NCBI GenBank assembly: GCA_029258725.1
Contig: JAPDKE010000007.1
Coordinates: 24,451-88,450 of the forward strand
Origin: a bacterium
GTDB lineage: Bacteria; Hydrothermota; UBA3072; JAPDKE01
Length of the DNA stretch: 64,000 nucleotides
Direction: 5' to 3'
Below are positions 27,982 to 37,393 of this stretch, piece after piece (positions within the stretch are counted from its first letter, which is position 1; each line of letters begins with the position of its first letter). Below the pieces are notes generated by a model. That model ran no database searches. It was not told the DNA's origin and worked only from the letters and a program-made list of their open reading frames with translations. The translations under genes and the position numbers were made by a program.

Positions 27982-30102
27982 TTATAATTTAAACTGATGC
28001 TGAACCTTCACAAAAGCCTGATATTTGAGAAGCCTAAGGGAACTCTTAAGTGAACAGTCCAGAATGCAACCCACATAGAAAATATCAAAAGGAGTGGGAA
28101 GATACGAAATCAGAGGATAGATGCTCAAGGTACCCGAATCAGAGGAATACTGGTTTATAAGTCTTACGGAAAGACTGGGAGATAGCCCCAGATTAATCTT
28201 GCTCACCAAAACACTCGCTTGGTAAATTTTCTGTTTGAACATATTCTCATACCCGGACGAGGTACTGGCTGAAAAGGTAATGTTGAAATTATAAGAGGGA
28301 TTAAGGCTGAGATAAATACTCCAGAGAGATTTATAAACAGAAAAAGGAGGATCCTCATACATTATACCTTTCCCAGCAGAAAATGAAAATTCCGTACTTG
28401 CCCATTCAAAAGGAAAAAGGAAAAATTGGAAAGAGAAAGTTCTGTTGTGAGGAAATTCTACGTTAAGAAACCTTTCTGAGTAATTCTCATAAGAAATAGT
28501 AAATGTGTTCCCGCCTTTCAAATCTGTAGAAACATACAACCTCAACCCCCTATACTTTTCCACTCCATCAAAGTTTTTTTCATAAGAATAATTCATCCCC
28601 GGGGAGAGGGAGATTATCCCGAATCTGTAAAGATAAAAAATCGGCTTCAATTCGGCATTTATTCTCCTGTAGTTGTTTTTGTAAATATATCCCAGATCAG
28701 AACGAAAAGAAGGAGAGACCCCTTCATACTGGAAAGAAGAATACAAATATCTGTAAAGTGCTGAAAAATCCACATACTGTGCCCATCCTCTCAGATACTC
28801 TCCGTCAAAACCCTGAAAAAGCAATGTATCTTCCAGTTCCTGGGTGAATGAGTAATATCCATAATAACCCATGGTGAAATGTCTTAAAAAACGGAGGGTG
28901 AAATCGCCACCCACTACCCGAGAATAGCCACTCCTTAATTCTCTGTCCAGCACCACAACTCCCACATAAGATGCAGAAAATATCTCCTTGCCCCCCCTTA
29001 AAATGGTAGAATAAGAACTTCTGTTACTCGCCACAATTTCACTTCCATCCTCCTGAGGAACAACCCACACAGTGTTTCTATCCAATGCGGAGAGGAAATA
29101 AAAACGATATCCACTAAAAGCACCCGTAATTTTTGTTCCAAAGACAGGGTTGTTAATGGTTCTTGTGTAAACCACATTCAAAGGAGTCATAAGAAACGAA
29201 ATCCCATTATAGAAAAACGGTCTTTTCTCAGGATAATATAGGGCATAGGGAGTATTTACCTCTATCTGATACGCATCCGTCTCAACCTGACTGAAATCAG
29301 GATAAAAAGTAAAATCAAGCTCATAATTACTCGTGATTTTATACTTGCCTGTAATACCTGCCTTCGTCCTTATCCCTGAAAAACTATCTTCCTGAGATAA
29401 AGAGAGATATGGCATGAGAAACACTCTTTTTCTAACAGGAAGTATATCTTCCTCAAGAATTAAATAACCCGCCCTTTTCATAGGAGCAGGGTCGTCATTA
29501 CGCAAAGGCACCCACGAATAGAGCGCTAATCCCCTTCTTCCTCTGTAAAAATGTGCCCTGAAAACGTGCTTTTTACCTTTCTCTATCTTTAAAGAAGAGA
29601 AAGGAATGGAAAACTCAGCAACCCAACAATTTCTGTGAATTTTTGCCCTTGCTTTAAACTCAAAATCAAATCTATTACAGTTCATCCCATCTATGGTTGC
29701 AATTGCATCATAAATTACATTTGCAGGAGTGATGCTGAGATAATAATTCTCGGAAAGGTCACCTGTTGTATTAAGGACTATTATTACAGCATCGTCTCCT
29801 GGAACGAATTTATCCCTCCCTGTAAATGTTCCCCTTATCTTTGTTACATCGTCCTCATAGCATATAAAAGCAACATAAAGCATCTCGGCATTGTATCCAG
29901 CAAGCACTTCTGTTTTGACCTGCGGCTCTGCGATCTCTCTTGGTGATATCTCACAGAAGTTAGAAAGAACCACACAGCCACTTTTTTCCTCCCCGGATAT
30001 AACTCCATCTATCTGAGGAATGATTTTGAGATATGGAAGAACAACGGTTAAAGAAAGTGAATCATTGGGATGCCATAGAGAGAACAACATAAGAACCATC
30101 AT
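27982..30102 (-). CDS. CBM9-like/DUF5916 outer-membrane protein B
   Basis: This 706-residue protein has a signal-like N-terminus, a CBM9-like domain with DGVISGEE and FSIPFSSL, the DUF5916 motif YPEKRPFFYNG near residue 290, then about 400 residues of amphipathic strands. It is the clear paralogue of the next gene, sharing the order of domains and the PEKRPFF block. It has its own promoter and a GGAGGTG site. Both proteins may form pores or bind polysaccharide at the outer membrane; this is inferred from predicted strands only. Confidence 0.75.
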   Translation of the reverse strand: MMVLMLFSLWHPNDSLSLTVVLPYLKIIPQIDGVISGEEKSGCVVLSNFCEISPREIAEPQVKTEVLAGYNAEMLYVAFICYEDDVTKIRGTFTGRDKFVPGDDAVIIVLNTTGDLSENYYLSITPANVIYDAIATIDGMNCNRFDFEFKARAKIHRNCWVAEFSIPFSSLKIEKGKKHVFRAHFYRGRRGLALYSWVPLRNDDPAPMKRAGYLILEEDILPVRKRVFLMPYLSLSQEDSFSGIRTKAGITGKYKITSNYELDFTFYPDFSQVETDAYQIEVNTPYALYYPEKRPFFYNGISFLMTPLNVVYTRTINNPVFGTKITGAFSGYRFYFLSALDRNTVWVVPQEDGSEIVASNRSSYSTILRGGKEIFSASYVGVVVLDRELRSGYSRVVGGDFTLRFLRHFTMGYYGYYSFTQELEDTLLFQGFDGEYLRGWAQYVDFSALYRYLYSSFQYEGVSPSFRSDLGYIYKNNYRRINAELKPIFYLYRFGIISLSPGMNYSYEKNFDGVEKYRGLRLYVSTDLKGGNTFTISYENYSERFLNVEFPHNRTFSFQFFLFPFEWASTEFSFSAGKGIMYEDPPFSVYKSLWSIYLSLNPSYNFNITFSASTSSGYENMFKQKIYQASVLVSKINLGLSPSLSVRLINQYSSDSGTLSIYPLISYLPTPFDIFYVGCILDCSLKSSLRLLKYQAFVKVQHQFKL

Positions 30103-30103
30103 A

Positions 30104-30346
30104 TTACATGCACCTCCTTTCTTTCCTTTCTAAAAAATTTAAAAACTCCTTCATTTCTCTTAGTGTATTTTTACACCCTTTTATATTAGGAATCAACCTG
30201 CCTTTGTCAATATAGCGAGTTCCCTCAAAAATAATGGGCCGAAGCAGGTTTATTTCCCCAGGCTTAGGAGATTTTTCAATCTTTTTTACATAATGCCTGT
30301 TTCCCGCCCTTTTAAAAACCTTCTGGCCTTTCTTTGCCTCCCTCAA
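30104..30346 (-). CDS. possible 80-residue basic protein
   Basis: A TTG start overlapping the preceding stop (TTGA) begins an 80-residue Lys/Arg-rich frame that ends just before the DUF5916 gene. I recognise no family. A good promoter for that gene (30183-30210) lies inside this frame, so the stretch may simply be a leader region. It could also be a small nucleic-acid-binding protein, given its charge. Confidence 0.3.
   Translation of the reverse strand: MREAKKGQKVFKRAGNRHYVKKIEKSPKPGEINLLRPIIFEGTRYIDKGRLIPNIKGCKNTLREMKEFLNFLERKERRCM
30183..30210 (-). promoter_or_regulatory. internal promoter for the DUF5916 pair
   Basis: Minus strand TTGACA at 30205-30210, 16-base spacer, TAATAT at 30183-30188. 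A leader of about 75 bases ends in AAAGGAGGTG before the start at 30102. Confidence 0.5.
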
Positions 30347-32247
30347 CGAATCACAATCCTTTTTTCTCTTTCACTTCCCTCGCATACAATATAAATCCCG
30401 GGTGGGAGAAATAAGCGAAGAGAGACAGGTGAAAAATATTTTCCTATTTTTCTTCCATCCACAGAATACACCTCAACCTTTTTTCCTGCCGGAATGTAAA
30501 TAAAGGAAGAGAGAGGCGCTGTCTTTTTCTTAACCCCCTGGGATGTGAAACTTCCACCTATCACAACCGGCTTTTCCCATGGATTTCCGTTTATATCGGT
30601 TATGGTCTTACCATCTGGATAAATCGTATCACCCTCCGTAACAGTGGGAGGAGAAATATAGGTTGTAAGGGCAATAAGGAGGGTTTTTCCATCCGGTCCC
30701 CAGTAACACCCTCCAATTGCACCTCCTCCATCCCTCCATGAATGCCCGGAGGAAAGCCTTAAAACCGAATCAATCGTGGTATAGTCTATCCCCGGCGTAT
30801 TGGTCGGTTCAGGGAAGTAAATCACGACAAAGTCATCATCATCCACACCCTCACCCGCACGGGTTCCATCGTGTGCAACAGCAGAGTCAGCCGAAAGGGG
30901 AATGGTGTCAACCGCAAAGATTTTCTTTTTGAGTGTATCATTTTCAGGATTCAAATCCCCCGGAGAAATCCATGCCACAAAAAGATACGTATCACTTATT
31001 TCAGGAAATACAACGGGAGAAAAGGAGAGGGTTTCAACACCTCCAGGAGAGAGTAAACCTGAGCCTGTGGAATCAAAAAAGAAAGACGATGAGAGAAAAG
31101 TTTTGCATTCAAGGGTATCGTATGGAGAGAGATTTTTAAGGACAACCTGTGGAATGATGGTATCCTGAACCTCAACTCTGGATGGAGAAAGTATGGAACA
31201 AATCCCCAGGTCCTTTTCAAGAACATATTCCACCGTAAGAAAATCCCTTGCACTTCCATCGTAAGAATACCCGGTAACATAAAACTCCCTTCTTCCACGC
31301 TGTGCCACTGCATAAAGATATTCAGAATTACCGTAATCCAGGGTATCCATCCATACCGGATTTCCAAGGGTATCAACCCACATAACAATTCCATCCATTG
31401 TGGCACCGGTCATATAGCCGGTTGCAAGAATCCCCATCTCCCCACATTCAATCCCACACACTGCCTCATGTCCTCCACTGTCAATTCTCCTGAACCAGAG
31501 AGAATCCCCATCCTTGCTCCAGCACCCAAGCAAAATATCCCATGTCGTTCCCATGCACACCCCACCAGCAAAAATTTTTCCGCCCTTCACATCAAGTCCC
31601 CATGCCCGCTCATCGACTCCCAGGGATATCGTGTCAGCCCAGAGAACCTTTCCCTCTCGATTGAGTTTTACCAGGAAGAAGTCGTTGTCAACCCCGTTGT
31701 TAATTATTCCACATCCATAAACATTGAGACTTTCATCAGTAACCACATCGGATATCTCAACATAAATTCCGGTAAGCGTGCAGCGCCACACCTCCTGCCA
31801 GAGGGAATTATACTTTATGATCCATCCATCCCCTGATGCATACACCCCTCCGAGAGAATCACAAAAGACACCATATACATCGGATGTAAAGGAGGGAAGG
31901 GTTTCAACATGCACCGGATTTCCATCAGGAGAAAATTCAATGAGAACCCCATCAACCTGGGTTGATGTGGTGTATATGTGTCCTCCTGCAACAGGGTTTC
32001 CATGCCTGAGGTCAACATCCCTGAAAATTTCATCGTTTCCAAAGTCAAAGGACTTGAGGAAAATGGTGTTTCCGGATGAATCATACTTCGCAAGAACCAT
32101 GTCACTTGTACCCGTGGAGGTTCCCGTGCGCCCTGCAACATAAATGTAACCGGAATCGCTCAGGGCAATTCCGAAGAAACCATCCTCATCAGACAGATGG
32201 TCAAACTTAACCCAGTAAGGCAGGTAAAATGAAAGAAGGACTACCAT
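30343..32247 (-). CDS. exported beta-propeller protein with C-terminal sorting-type domain
   Basis: This 634-residue protein has a signal-like start, about 340 residues of propeller-like repeats (YIYVAGRT, VYASGDGW, VYGCGIINN), a segment resembling a CARDB-type domain (DLGICSILSP), a Big_5-like region (VIYFPEPTN), and a C-terminal domain with VYSVDGRKIG and PPGIYIVC ending KRIVIR. That tail resembles type IX secretion (Por) sorting domains. If it is one, the protein is carried through the outer membrane and attached or released. It overlaps its upstream neighbour by 7 bases. Confidence 0.7.
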   Translation of the reverse strand: MVVLLSFYLPYWVKFDHLSDEDGFFGIALSDSGYIYVAGRTGTSTGTSDMVLAKYDSSGNTIFLKSFDFGNDEIFRDVDLRHGNPVAGGHIYTTSTQVDGVLIEFSPDGNPVHVETLPSFTSDVYGVFCDSLGGVYASGDGWIIKYNSLWQEVWRCTLTGIYVEISDVVTDESLNVYGCGIINNGVDNDFFLVKLNREGKVLWADTISLGVDERAWGLDVKGGKIFAGGVCMGTTWDILLGCWSKDGDSLWFRRIDSGGHEAVCGIECGEMGILATGYMTGATMDGIVMWVDTLGNPVWMDTLDYGNSEYLYAVAQRGRREFYVTGYSYDGSARDFLTVEYVLEKDLGICSILSPSRVEVQDTIIPQVVLKNLSPYDTLECKTFLSSSFFFDSTGSGLLSPGGVETLSFSPVVFPEISDTYLFVAWISPGDLNPENDTLKKKIFAVDTIPLSADSAVAHDGTRAGEGVDDDDFVVIYFPEPTNTPGIDYTTIDSVLRLSSGHSWRDGGGAIGGCYWGPDGKTLLIALTTYISPPTVTEGDTIYPDGKTITDINGNPWEKPVVIGGSFTSQGVKKKTAPLSSFIYIPAGKKVEVYSVDGRKIGKYFSPVSLRLFLPPGIYIVCEGSEREKRIVIR

Positions 32248-34520
32248 TCAAAGAACCCTGCTTCCTTTACACCTCCAAATCCGTAAAGTTTAACGCGTTC
32301 ATCAAAAATCACATAGTCAGGCAGACCTGAACCGGAGTAAAGTGGGTGGAAGAAGGTTGCAAGGCGCTGCAATTCCTCCGTTCCCCCTGCATAAACAAGA
32401 ACGAGTTTCTCGGGATTTTCAGGATTCTTCCAGACAAATACGCATGCCTCATCCTTCCTGAATTTAACCGGCAGTTTCTTTTCAAACCTCTTCACAATTT
32501 TATTGGTCACGGGTCCTCCAAAGAGAATGAGGTTGTATTTTTTGAGCATATCCTTGGTTACCAGGGTATCGGGCAGAACCCTTGTGTATCCATTTGCCCT
32601 CCGGTACCATACAAAGGACTGAAGCATCGCCTGTTCTCTGGCTATCTCCCCGTATTTTCCTGTTCCATAAACAAGGATGAAGGGTGAATAATACGCCCTC
32701 TTTATGGGGCCCCTGTATCTGTCTTCCTCCTTACCCTTCCGCCATTTCCTGCCCTTTTTAACAAAGGAAATCTCCCTTTCCTTTATTTTAAACTCCTTTC
32801 CATCCACAACCACCTTATTTCTCCATATTGACTCATGCAGTTTCAAAGTGAAGGATTTTATATTTTTTGTTTTCACCTCAATTCTATCCCTGAGAACCTC
32901 TGCCTCCATGCGCGAATCCTCAAAGGGTATTTCCTGTGCATGAACCCTTATCCAGTAGGCACGGGAGTTGTTCTGGAGGTCAGAGAAGTGGAAGATCACA
33001 TGCTCTGGATAGGGATTTCTTCTTGCGTTTTTGAAGAAATCAAGCACCTCCGGAAAATCAACGCATCCCTTCCACCAGTGCTTTTTACCCGGAAACTCAT
33101 GATATATGACCTTATACCCCAGCCTGGAAAGTTCACGATAGAAGGTTCTTCCATGATATGGGGGAACATTGTCGTCCATCTCACCGTGGATTATGTAAAC
33201 AGGAACATGTAGGAGGTTGTCTATGTATGAGATGGTATTATCCGGATAAAGTGCCCTTCTCCTTATAACATGGATGGATGGTGGGGCAAAGATTTCATCC
33301 CTCCTCAGAAACCAGGGGATGTAAAGTTGAAAGGTTATCCAGCCTGCACCTGGGGCCATGCATGCAAACCTGTCAAAGTGGGTGACTCCAACATGCCAGG
33401 TTCCATGTCCTCCCATGGAGTGCCCTGTTAAACACAGGTGGTTTGTATCCACCGGGAAGTTTTTTATAACCTCGGATAAAACCTCCATAGCATCAAGTCT
33501 TCCCCAGTCCTGCCAGTCAAATCCAAAGGGACGTCTGTTGGTGGGACAGGCAACAAATGCCCAGTCAAGCGGGGAGTATGCCCCCGCAAGTCCGTAAGCC
33601 TCAACCCCTGCACCATGGAGAGAGAAAATAAGGGCGTAGGTCTTTTCGGGATTGTAGTCTCTGGGAAAGAGAACCGCGTAATACTGGCAGGAGGAGTCTA
33701 TTTCGGAAATGAACGTCCTTTTAACAGGTCCCTTCTTTTTATGGAAGAGGAGAAAATCATGGGTATCGGAAGGAGTCCACACCTTTAAGGTGCACAGAGA
33801 ATCGGGGAGTGAAAGAATTTTCAGGGTTATGGGGACCTTTCTCACCTCACCGGAAAGAAGGGAGAGTTTTACAGAGTCAGGCTTTATGTCCCTTCCCTTC
33901 CACTTGAGATAAAACTTCTCATGGGTTTTCTTCCCGTTCAAAACGGGTATTCCTGCATAAAGAACCGTATCACCCTCTATGAGGTCAGGAAGGGTTGGGT
34001 CGTTGAGGATGAATATCCCCTCCCTTCCCTTAACCAGCATGAGTTTGAACCTTGGAGAAACAAATCCACCTGTACGAAGACTGATTTTATGTTTTCCACG
34101 GGTGAGATAAACAGGATAGAAGAAATAGTTCCTGGAATACGGTTCTCCGGGGTATCTTTTATCATCAATCTTTACACTTCCAAGCCTTGATGTTACAAGG
34201 AAGTACCATCCATCCTCGGGAATATCAACCTCTGCCCTGACATAGGAAGAGATTATCACACCCGAGATTCCCCAGTAATGAAGGATGGTATCCCACAGGA
34301 CATCGTCGAACGTAAGTTTTACCCATCCTGTTGAATCCGGAGAGGTTTCATACCAGTGTGCCTTTCCTCCTGAGAGAAAAATTGATGGGAGAGACTCAGG
34401 ATATTCAGGCTCCTCCACAATTCCTGTTATTCCCTCCCTTGCCCCAACAAGGAAGGGACCGGTGTACCGGTATTTTTCAGGCATTATTGTATCTGTAAGA
34501 AAGAAAAGTATCCATATCAT
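32241..34520 (-). CDS. exported alpha/beta hydrolase (esterase/peptidase type)
   Basis: This 759-residue protein has an N-terminal region of beta structure (about 1-190), then an alpha/beta-hydrolase domain with LIFSLHGAGVE (oxyanion region), LTGHSMGGHGTW (nucleophile Ser) and later HGEMDDNVPP (Asp) and FPGKKHWW (His). These match prolyl-oligopeptidase-like or feruloyl-esterase-like enzymes. About 240 more residues follow with no recognised family. It probably cleaves esters or peptides outside the cytoplasm. It overlaps the nitroreductase gene by ATGA. Confidence 0.75.
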   Translation of the reverse strand: MIWILFFLTDTIMPEKYRYTGPFLVGAREGITGIVEEPEYPESLPSIFLSGGKAHWYETSPDSTGWVKLTFDDVLWDTILHYWGISGVIISSYVRAEVDIPEDGWYFLVTSRLGSVKIDDKRYPGEPYSRNYFFYPVYLTRGKHKISLRTGGFVSPRFKLMLVKGREGIFILNDPTLPDLIEGDTVLYAGIPVLNGKKTHEKFYLKWKGRDIKPDSVKLSLLSGEVRKVPITLKILSLPDSLCTLKVWTPSDTHDFLLFHKKKGPVKRTFISEIDSSCQYYAVLFPRDYNPEKTYALIFSLHGAGVEAYGLAGAYSPLDWAFVACPTNRRPFGFDWQDWGRLDAMEVLSEVIKNFPVDTNHLCLTGHSMGGHGTWHVGVTHFDRFACMAPGAGWITFQLYIPWFLRRDEIFAPPSIHVIRRRALYPDNTISYIDNLLHVPVYIIHGEMDDNVPPYHGRTFYRELSRLGYKVIYHEFPGKKHWWKGCVDFPEVLDFFKNARRNPYPEHVIFHFSDLQNNSRAYWIRVHAQEIPFEDSRMEAEVLRDRIEVKTKNIKSFTLKLHESIWRNKVVVDGKEFKIKEREISFVKKGRKWRKGKEEDRYRGPIKRAYYSPFILVYGTGKYGEIAREQAMLQSFVWYRRANGYTRVLPDTLVTKDMLKKYNLILFGGPVTNKIVKRFEKKLPVKFRKDEACVFVWKNPENPEKLVLVYAGGTEELQRLATFFHPLYSGSGLPDYVIFDERVKLYGFGGVKEAGFFEW

Positions 34521-35107
34521 CTGGGCCTCCCTATGGGTATCAGGTAAAGGACATCTTCATTCGGTGGAAGGTTCAAAACCTCGTGGACCTTTTCATCGTA
34601 AAACGCCCCAACCGGAACACCTCCAAGCCCCAGAGCAACAGCCTGAAGGAGTATGTTCTGGGCGGTGTGCCCAACCTCAATCCACACATACCTCCATGCC
34701 CTGTCCCCATACCTTTTTGCGGTTATATTTACATCTCCTGCTATCACTATCGTGCAGGGAGCCTCCCTCACCCATGGCTGGCCAAGGGCTGCAAGACACA
34801 GTTTGTATCTCACATCTCCCCTTTTGACCGTCTCAAGCGCGTGTTTCTCCGGAAGATATCTGAATACCCCGCTGTGATTGACAAGGTAAAGGGTTAAAGG
34901 ATACAGAGCCCCAGCTGATGGGGATGCCCTGAGTTTTCTTCTTTCATCGGTTATTCCCTGCCCTGCCCAGAGAAGGGTTGCCATCTCCTCAAGGGTGAGG
35001 GTGTCCTCCTTAAAACTCCTTATGGACCTCCTCTCCCTTATTGCCCTGCTTAAGGGAAAGTCTATCTCAAGAGGAGGAGGTAAAAGAATTATACCCATGA
35101 TTGACAT
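34517..35107 (-). CDS. SagB-type nitroreductase family protein
   Basis: From ATG 35107 the protein has 196 residues; the longer frame from 35215 would run through the promoter. Family motifs are AIRERRSIRSF for FMN phosphate binding, SPSAGALYPLTLYLV, and GHTAQNILLQAVALGLGGVP. This subgroup includes SagB-like oxidases of thiazole/oxazole peptide synthesis as well as stand-alone enzymes of unknown substrate. No cyclodehydratase or precursor peptide is nearby, so a stand-alone FMN oxidoreductase is likelier. It leads the operon that continues into exported proteins. Confidence 0.82.
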   Translation of the reverse strand: MSIMGIILLPPPLEIDFPLSRAIRERRSIRSFKEDTLTLEEMATLLWAGQGITDERRKLRASPSAGALYPLTLYLVNHSGVFRYLPEKHALETVKRGDVRYKLCLAALGQPWVREAPCTIVIAGDVNITAKRYGDRAWRYVWIEVGHTAQNILLQAVALGLGGVPVGAFYDEKVHEVLNLPPNEDVLYLIPIGRPR

Positions 35108-35113
35108 GGATAA

Positions 35114-35142
35114 AGAATAACAGTGAAGAACCTGGATGTCAA
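35114..35142 (-). promoter_or_regulatory. promoter of the nitroreductase operon
   Basis: Minus strand TTGACA at 35137-35142, 17-base spacer, TATTCT at 35114-35119, then 6 bases to ATG 35107. Confidence 0.55.
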
Positions 35143-35183
35143 TGGTAAAAAGTGTTCTTCTCCTGCAGGATATTCCGCTTCCC

Positions 35184-35211
35184 TTGACATGGGATAAAAT
35201 CCCAATATACT
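35184..35211 (+). promoter_or_regulatory. promoter of the small-lipoprotein cluster
   Basis: TTGACA at 35184-35189, 16-base spacer, TATACT at 35206-35211, then a short leader with AAGGGAAGGA before ATG 35236. Unlike several neighbours this start has a normal ribosome-binding site. Confidence 0.55.
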
Positions 35212-35235
35212 TCAAAATGAAAAAGAAGGGAAGGA

Positions 35236-35787
35236 ATGAGGAAAAGTGTATTTTTCTTTTTGATATTTTCAGGATGTGTGTTTACCTTCCACTCTGGCAG
35301 AATGCTTGAGGAGGGGGAATGGGAAATTGGTGTAGGCGCTGTGGGACCTTCAGGATTTTTTATATCAAAGGGAACAGGAAATGGAATGGATGCAGGGTGT
35401 GAGGTGGTTATTTCACACTGCGGTTCTCTGGGTGAGGAATGTGAAACATCCGGCGTTCCCCCTTCGTGGAAATTTTATATGAGGAAAAGGCTTTTCTCCA
35501 TGGGTTCGTATGAGTTTATCATTGGAAATGAACTTCCCTATCCTCCCTTACTGACCCTTGATTTTGTTGCGGACGAACTGGAACTCACTGCAAAAGGAGG
35601 CGCTGTATATGGGGAACACAATGAATGTAAATTTATCTTTTGTCTTCAGGGAGCATACAATGTGAGAATAAAAGGATTGGGAGTAAAGCCCTTTTTCATT
35701 TTTTATAAAACCCCGAAGGAAGACAACCCCTTCTATTCCGGTATTCTCACGGGTGTTTCGTTTTATATACATGGAGGAGAGAGGTGA
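35236..35787 (+). CDS. small lipoprotein 1 of tandem cluster
   Basis: This 183-residue protein has lipobox IFSGC with Cys at 14, followed by VFTFHSGRMLEEGEWEIGVG. The rest is glycine- and aromatic-rich with alternating strands, like a small barrel or sandwich. No known family is recognised. The next two genes share the start pattern GC-x-F/T-x...-PG/EG, so they look like diverged copies. It overlaps the next gene by 4 bases. Confidence 0.65.
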   Translation: MRKSVFFFLIFSGCVFTFHSGRMLEEGEWEIGVGAVGPSGFFISKGTGNGMDAGCEVVISHCGSLGEECETSGVPPSWKFYMRKRLFSMGSYEFIIGNELPYPPLLTLDFVADELELTAKGGAVYGEHNECKFIFCLQGAYNVRIKGLGVKPFFIFYKTPKEDNPFYSGILTGVSFYIHGGER

Positions 35788-36407
35788 AGAAGGCGATTTT
35801 TCTTATGCTTCTCAATGGATGCATTTTTACCCTTGAAAGAGCAAGAACAATTCCTCCCGGAAGTTATGCCGCCTATTCCGAAATTTCCTGCGCAGGATGG
35901 TACACCATACTAAAAGAGATGGAAGGCTATCCTTACTACACTTATTGTTTTGGGGCAAAACTTCTGGGCATAAAATACGGGTTTTCTGAAAAAAGAGAGT
36001 TAACCATGGAAGCTATGGGAAACGGATGGCAGGTGGGTGTAAAACAGGAAATATTTTCCTCCCCTTCCTTTTGCTTCTCCTTAAAACCATCGTGCGGTTA
36101 CTTCGGCTTTCCGGAGCCTGAAGGAAAAAGGAAAATGGTTGGGCTTTCCATTATTGAGGAATTTACATTGAAAAAAACCAGCATATATCTGGGTATGGGT
36201 GGATTTTATTTCCTCCCCGACACCACTGTAATCTGGGATATAAGATTCACCAACGGTATCGGCTTATACCACCTTCTTGCAGATTTTACAGGACTGAAAC
36301 TTGAGGCAGGATACATGGGACACATTATGGGAGGGGAAGAAAGTTTGGGGAATGTCGGATATTTTTATCTTTCCTTTGGTGTGGAAATGGGATGGGGTGA
36401 GAAATGA
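35784..36407 (+). CDS. small lipoprotein 2 of tandem cluster
   Basis: GTG at 35784 after GGAGAGAG gives 207 residues. The lipobox is LLNGC, followed by IFTLERARTIPPGSYAAYSE. Predicted strands such as GIKYGFSEKRELTMEAMGNG and WQVGVKQEIF recur in similar form in the next protein (FRYGISEEVEFFMDFLGYG, VQVGLKKAF), which supports common descent. Function unknown; probably an outer-membrane-associated lipoprotein. Confidence 0.65.
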   Translation: MKKAIFLMLLNGCIFTLERARTIPPGSYAAYSEISCAGWYTILKEMEGYPYYTYCFGAKLLGIKYGFSEKRELTMEAMGNGWQVGVKQEIFSSPSFCFSLKPSCGYFGFPEPEGKRKMVGLSIIEEFTLKKTSIYLGMGGFYFLPDTTVIWDIRFTNGIGLYHLLADFTGLKLEAGYMGHIMGGEESLGNVGYFYLSFGVEMGWGEK

Positions 36408-36958
36408 AATACATACCATTGCTTCTTCTTTCAGGATGTATCACACTCCTTGAGGAGGCAGGGACCGTGGACCCCGGCACCCTCATTTTCTCCTCAGGAG
36501 AGGCACTGGTTTTTGAAAAAGATTTCCTGCAGATAAAGGAAATGTATCTCAAGCCTTGCTCTTTCAGATATGGAATATCTGAAGAGGTGGAGTTCTTCAT
36601 GGATTTCCTGGGGTATGGAGTTCAGGTGGGGCTCAAAAAAGCATTCGTTTATCCATGGATGGTGTTTTCTATAAAGGGTACCTGGGGAAGACTCTATACC
36701 GAGGATGTTTATCATTATGGAATTGTTCTCTCTTCAGGAGTAAAATACTCTTCAGGAGGTTTTTACATTACCGGAGCTACTATGGGATTTACGAAAGAAG
36801 GGCATTATGGAAAGGTGCTGGGCGCGGGATGGTATGTACGAAATCGTAAAGGAACAGGACTGAGAATAGAAGGAGGATACATGAAATTCAGAATACAGGA
36901 TGCGAAAGAAGATGGTGCATTCTATATAGGAACCGGTATGGACATCTCCGTTTTCTGA
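36404..36958 (+). CDS. small lipoprotein 3 of tandem cluster
   Basis: This 184-residue protein overlaps the preceding gene by ATGA. The lipobox is LLSGC, then ITLLEEAGTVDPGTLIFSSG. It aligns by eye with lipoprotein 2 over most of its length (GISEEVEF, GVQVGLKK). No catalytic motif is seen. It may be a structural or adhesive envelope protein. Confidence 0.65.
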   Translation: MKYIPLLLLSGCITLLEEAGTVDPGTLIFSSGEALVFEKDFLQIKEMYLKPCSFRYGISEEVEFFMDFLGYGVQVGLKKAFVYPWMVFSIKGTWGRLYTEDVYHYGIVLSSGVKYSSGGFYITGATMGFTKEGHYGKVLGAGWYVRNRKGTGLRIEGGYMKFRIQDAKEDGAFYIGTGMDISVF

Positions 36959-36967
36959 AAAGGGGAT

Positions 36968-37314
36968 ATGGTGGGTCTTCTTTTTCTTTTAGGTGCCTCA
37001 GGAAAACTTAATATTGGACTGACAGTCCCTCCGGGTCCTTCCCTCACCATAGAAAAGAATGGAGTGGGAGTAGAATGGTATGTAATGTTCATATATGGAG
37101 CAGGAATAGGAACGGAGGTTTAGAGGTTTACCGGAGGTTTGATTTTGAAAAATTTTACCTGGTAGCGGGAAGTGAAATATGGTACACAGGGTTTGTCGAT
37201 TCCATATTTAATGCGATGGTAATGTATTCGGATTATTCTTTTTCTCCACCAGGAAAGGATATGAACTTTATCCTTGGCAAATTGACCTTTTATGTAAAAA
37301 ATCCTTGCCAGTGA
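36968..37314 (+). pseudogene. small exported protein, interrupted by a one-base shift
   Basis: ATG 36968 opens a frame with a hydrophobic start (MVGLLFLLGASG) and then NIGLTVPPGPSLTIEKNGVG, which ends at a stop at 37121. The frame just below continues with GGLEVYRRFDFEKFYLVAG to 37314. Joined, the two parts match the next gene (NIGVMLPVGLSLGMEKKGIG, then GIEAYFRMNFKNFYLLTG). One extra G in the GG at 37114-37115 would restore the frame. So this is a real gene with a sequencing error or a recent frameshift. Confidence 0.65.
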
Positions 37315-37343
37315 TTATTGTTAGTATGGGAATGCGTGAAAGC

Positions 37344-37372
37344 TTGACATGAGGAGTGGACGATGGTATTTT
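37344..37372 (+). promoter_or_regulatory. promoter of the fifth cluster gene
   Basis: TTGACA at 37344-37349, 17-base spacer, TATTTT at 37367-37372, with AAAAGGAGGGG before ATG 37394. Confidence 0.45.
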
Positions 37373-37393
37373 CCAGATGGAAAAGGAGGGGAT

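Noticed and set aside
34517..35107. SagB-like nitroreductase as part of a thiazole/oxazole peptide cluster
   Set aside because: No cyclodehydratase, YcaO protein or precursor peptide is nearby; neighbours are exported proteins.
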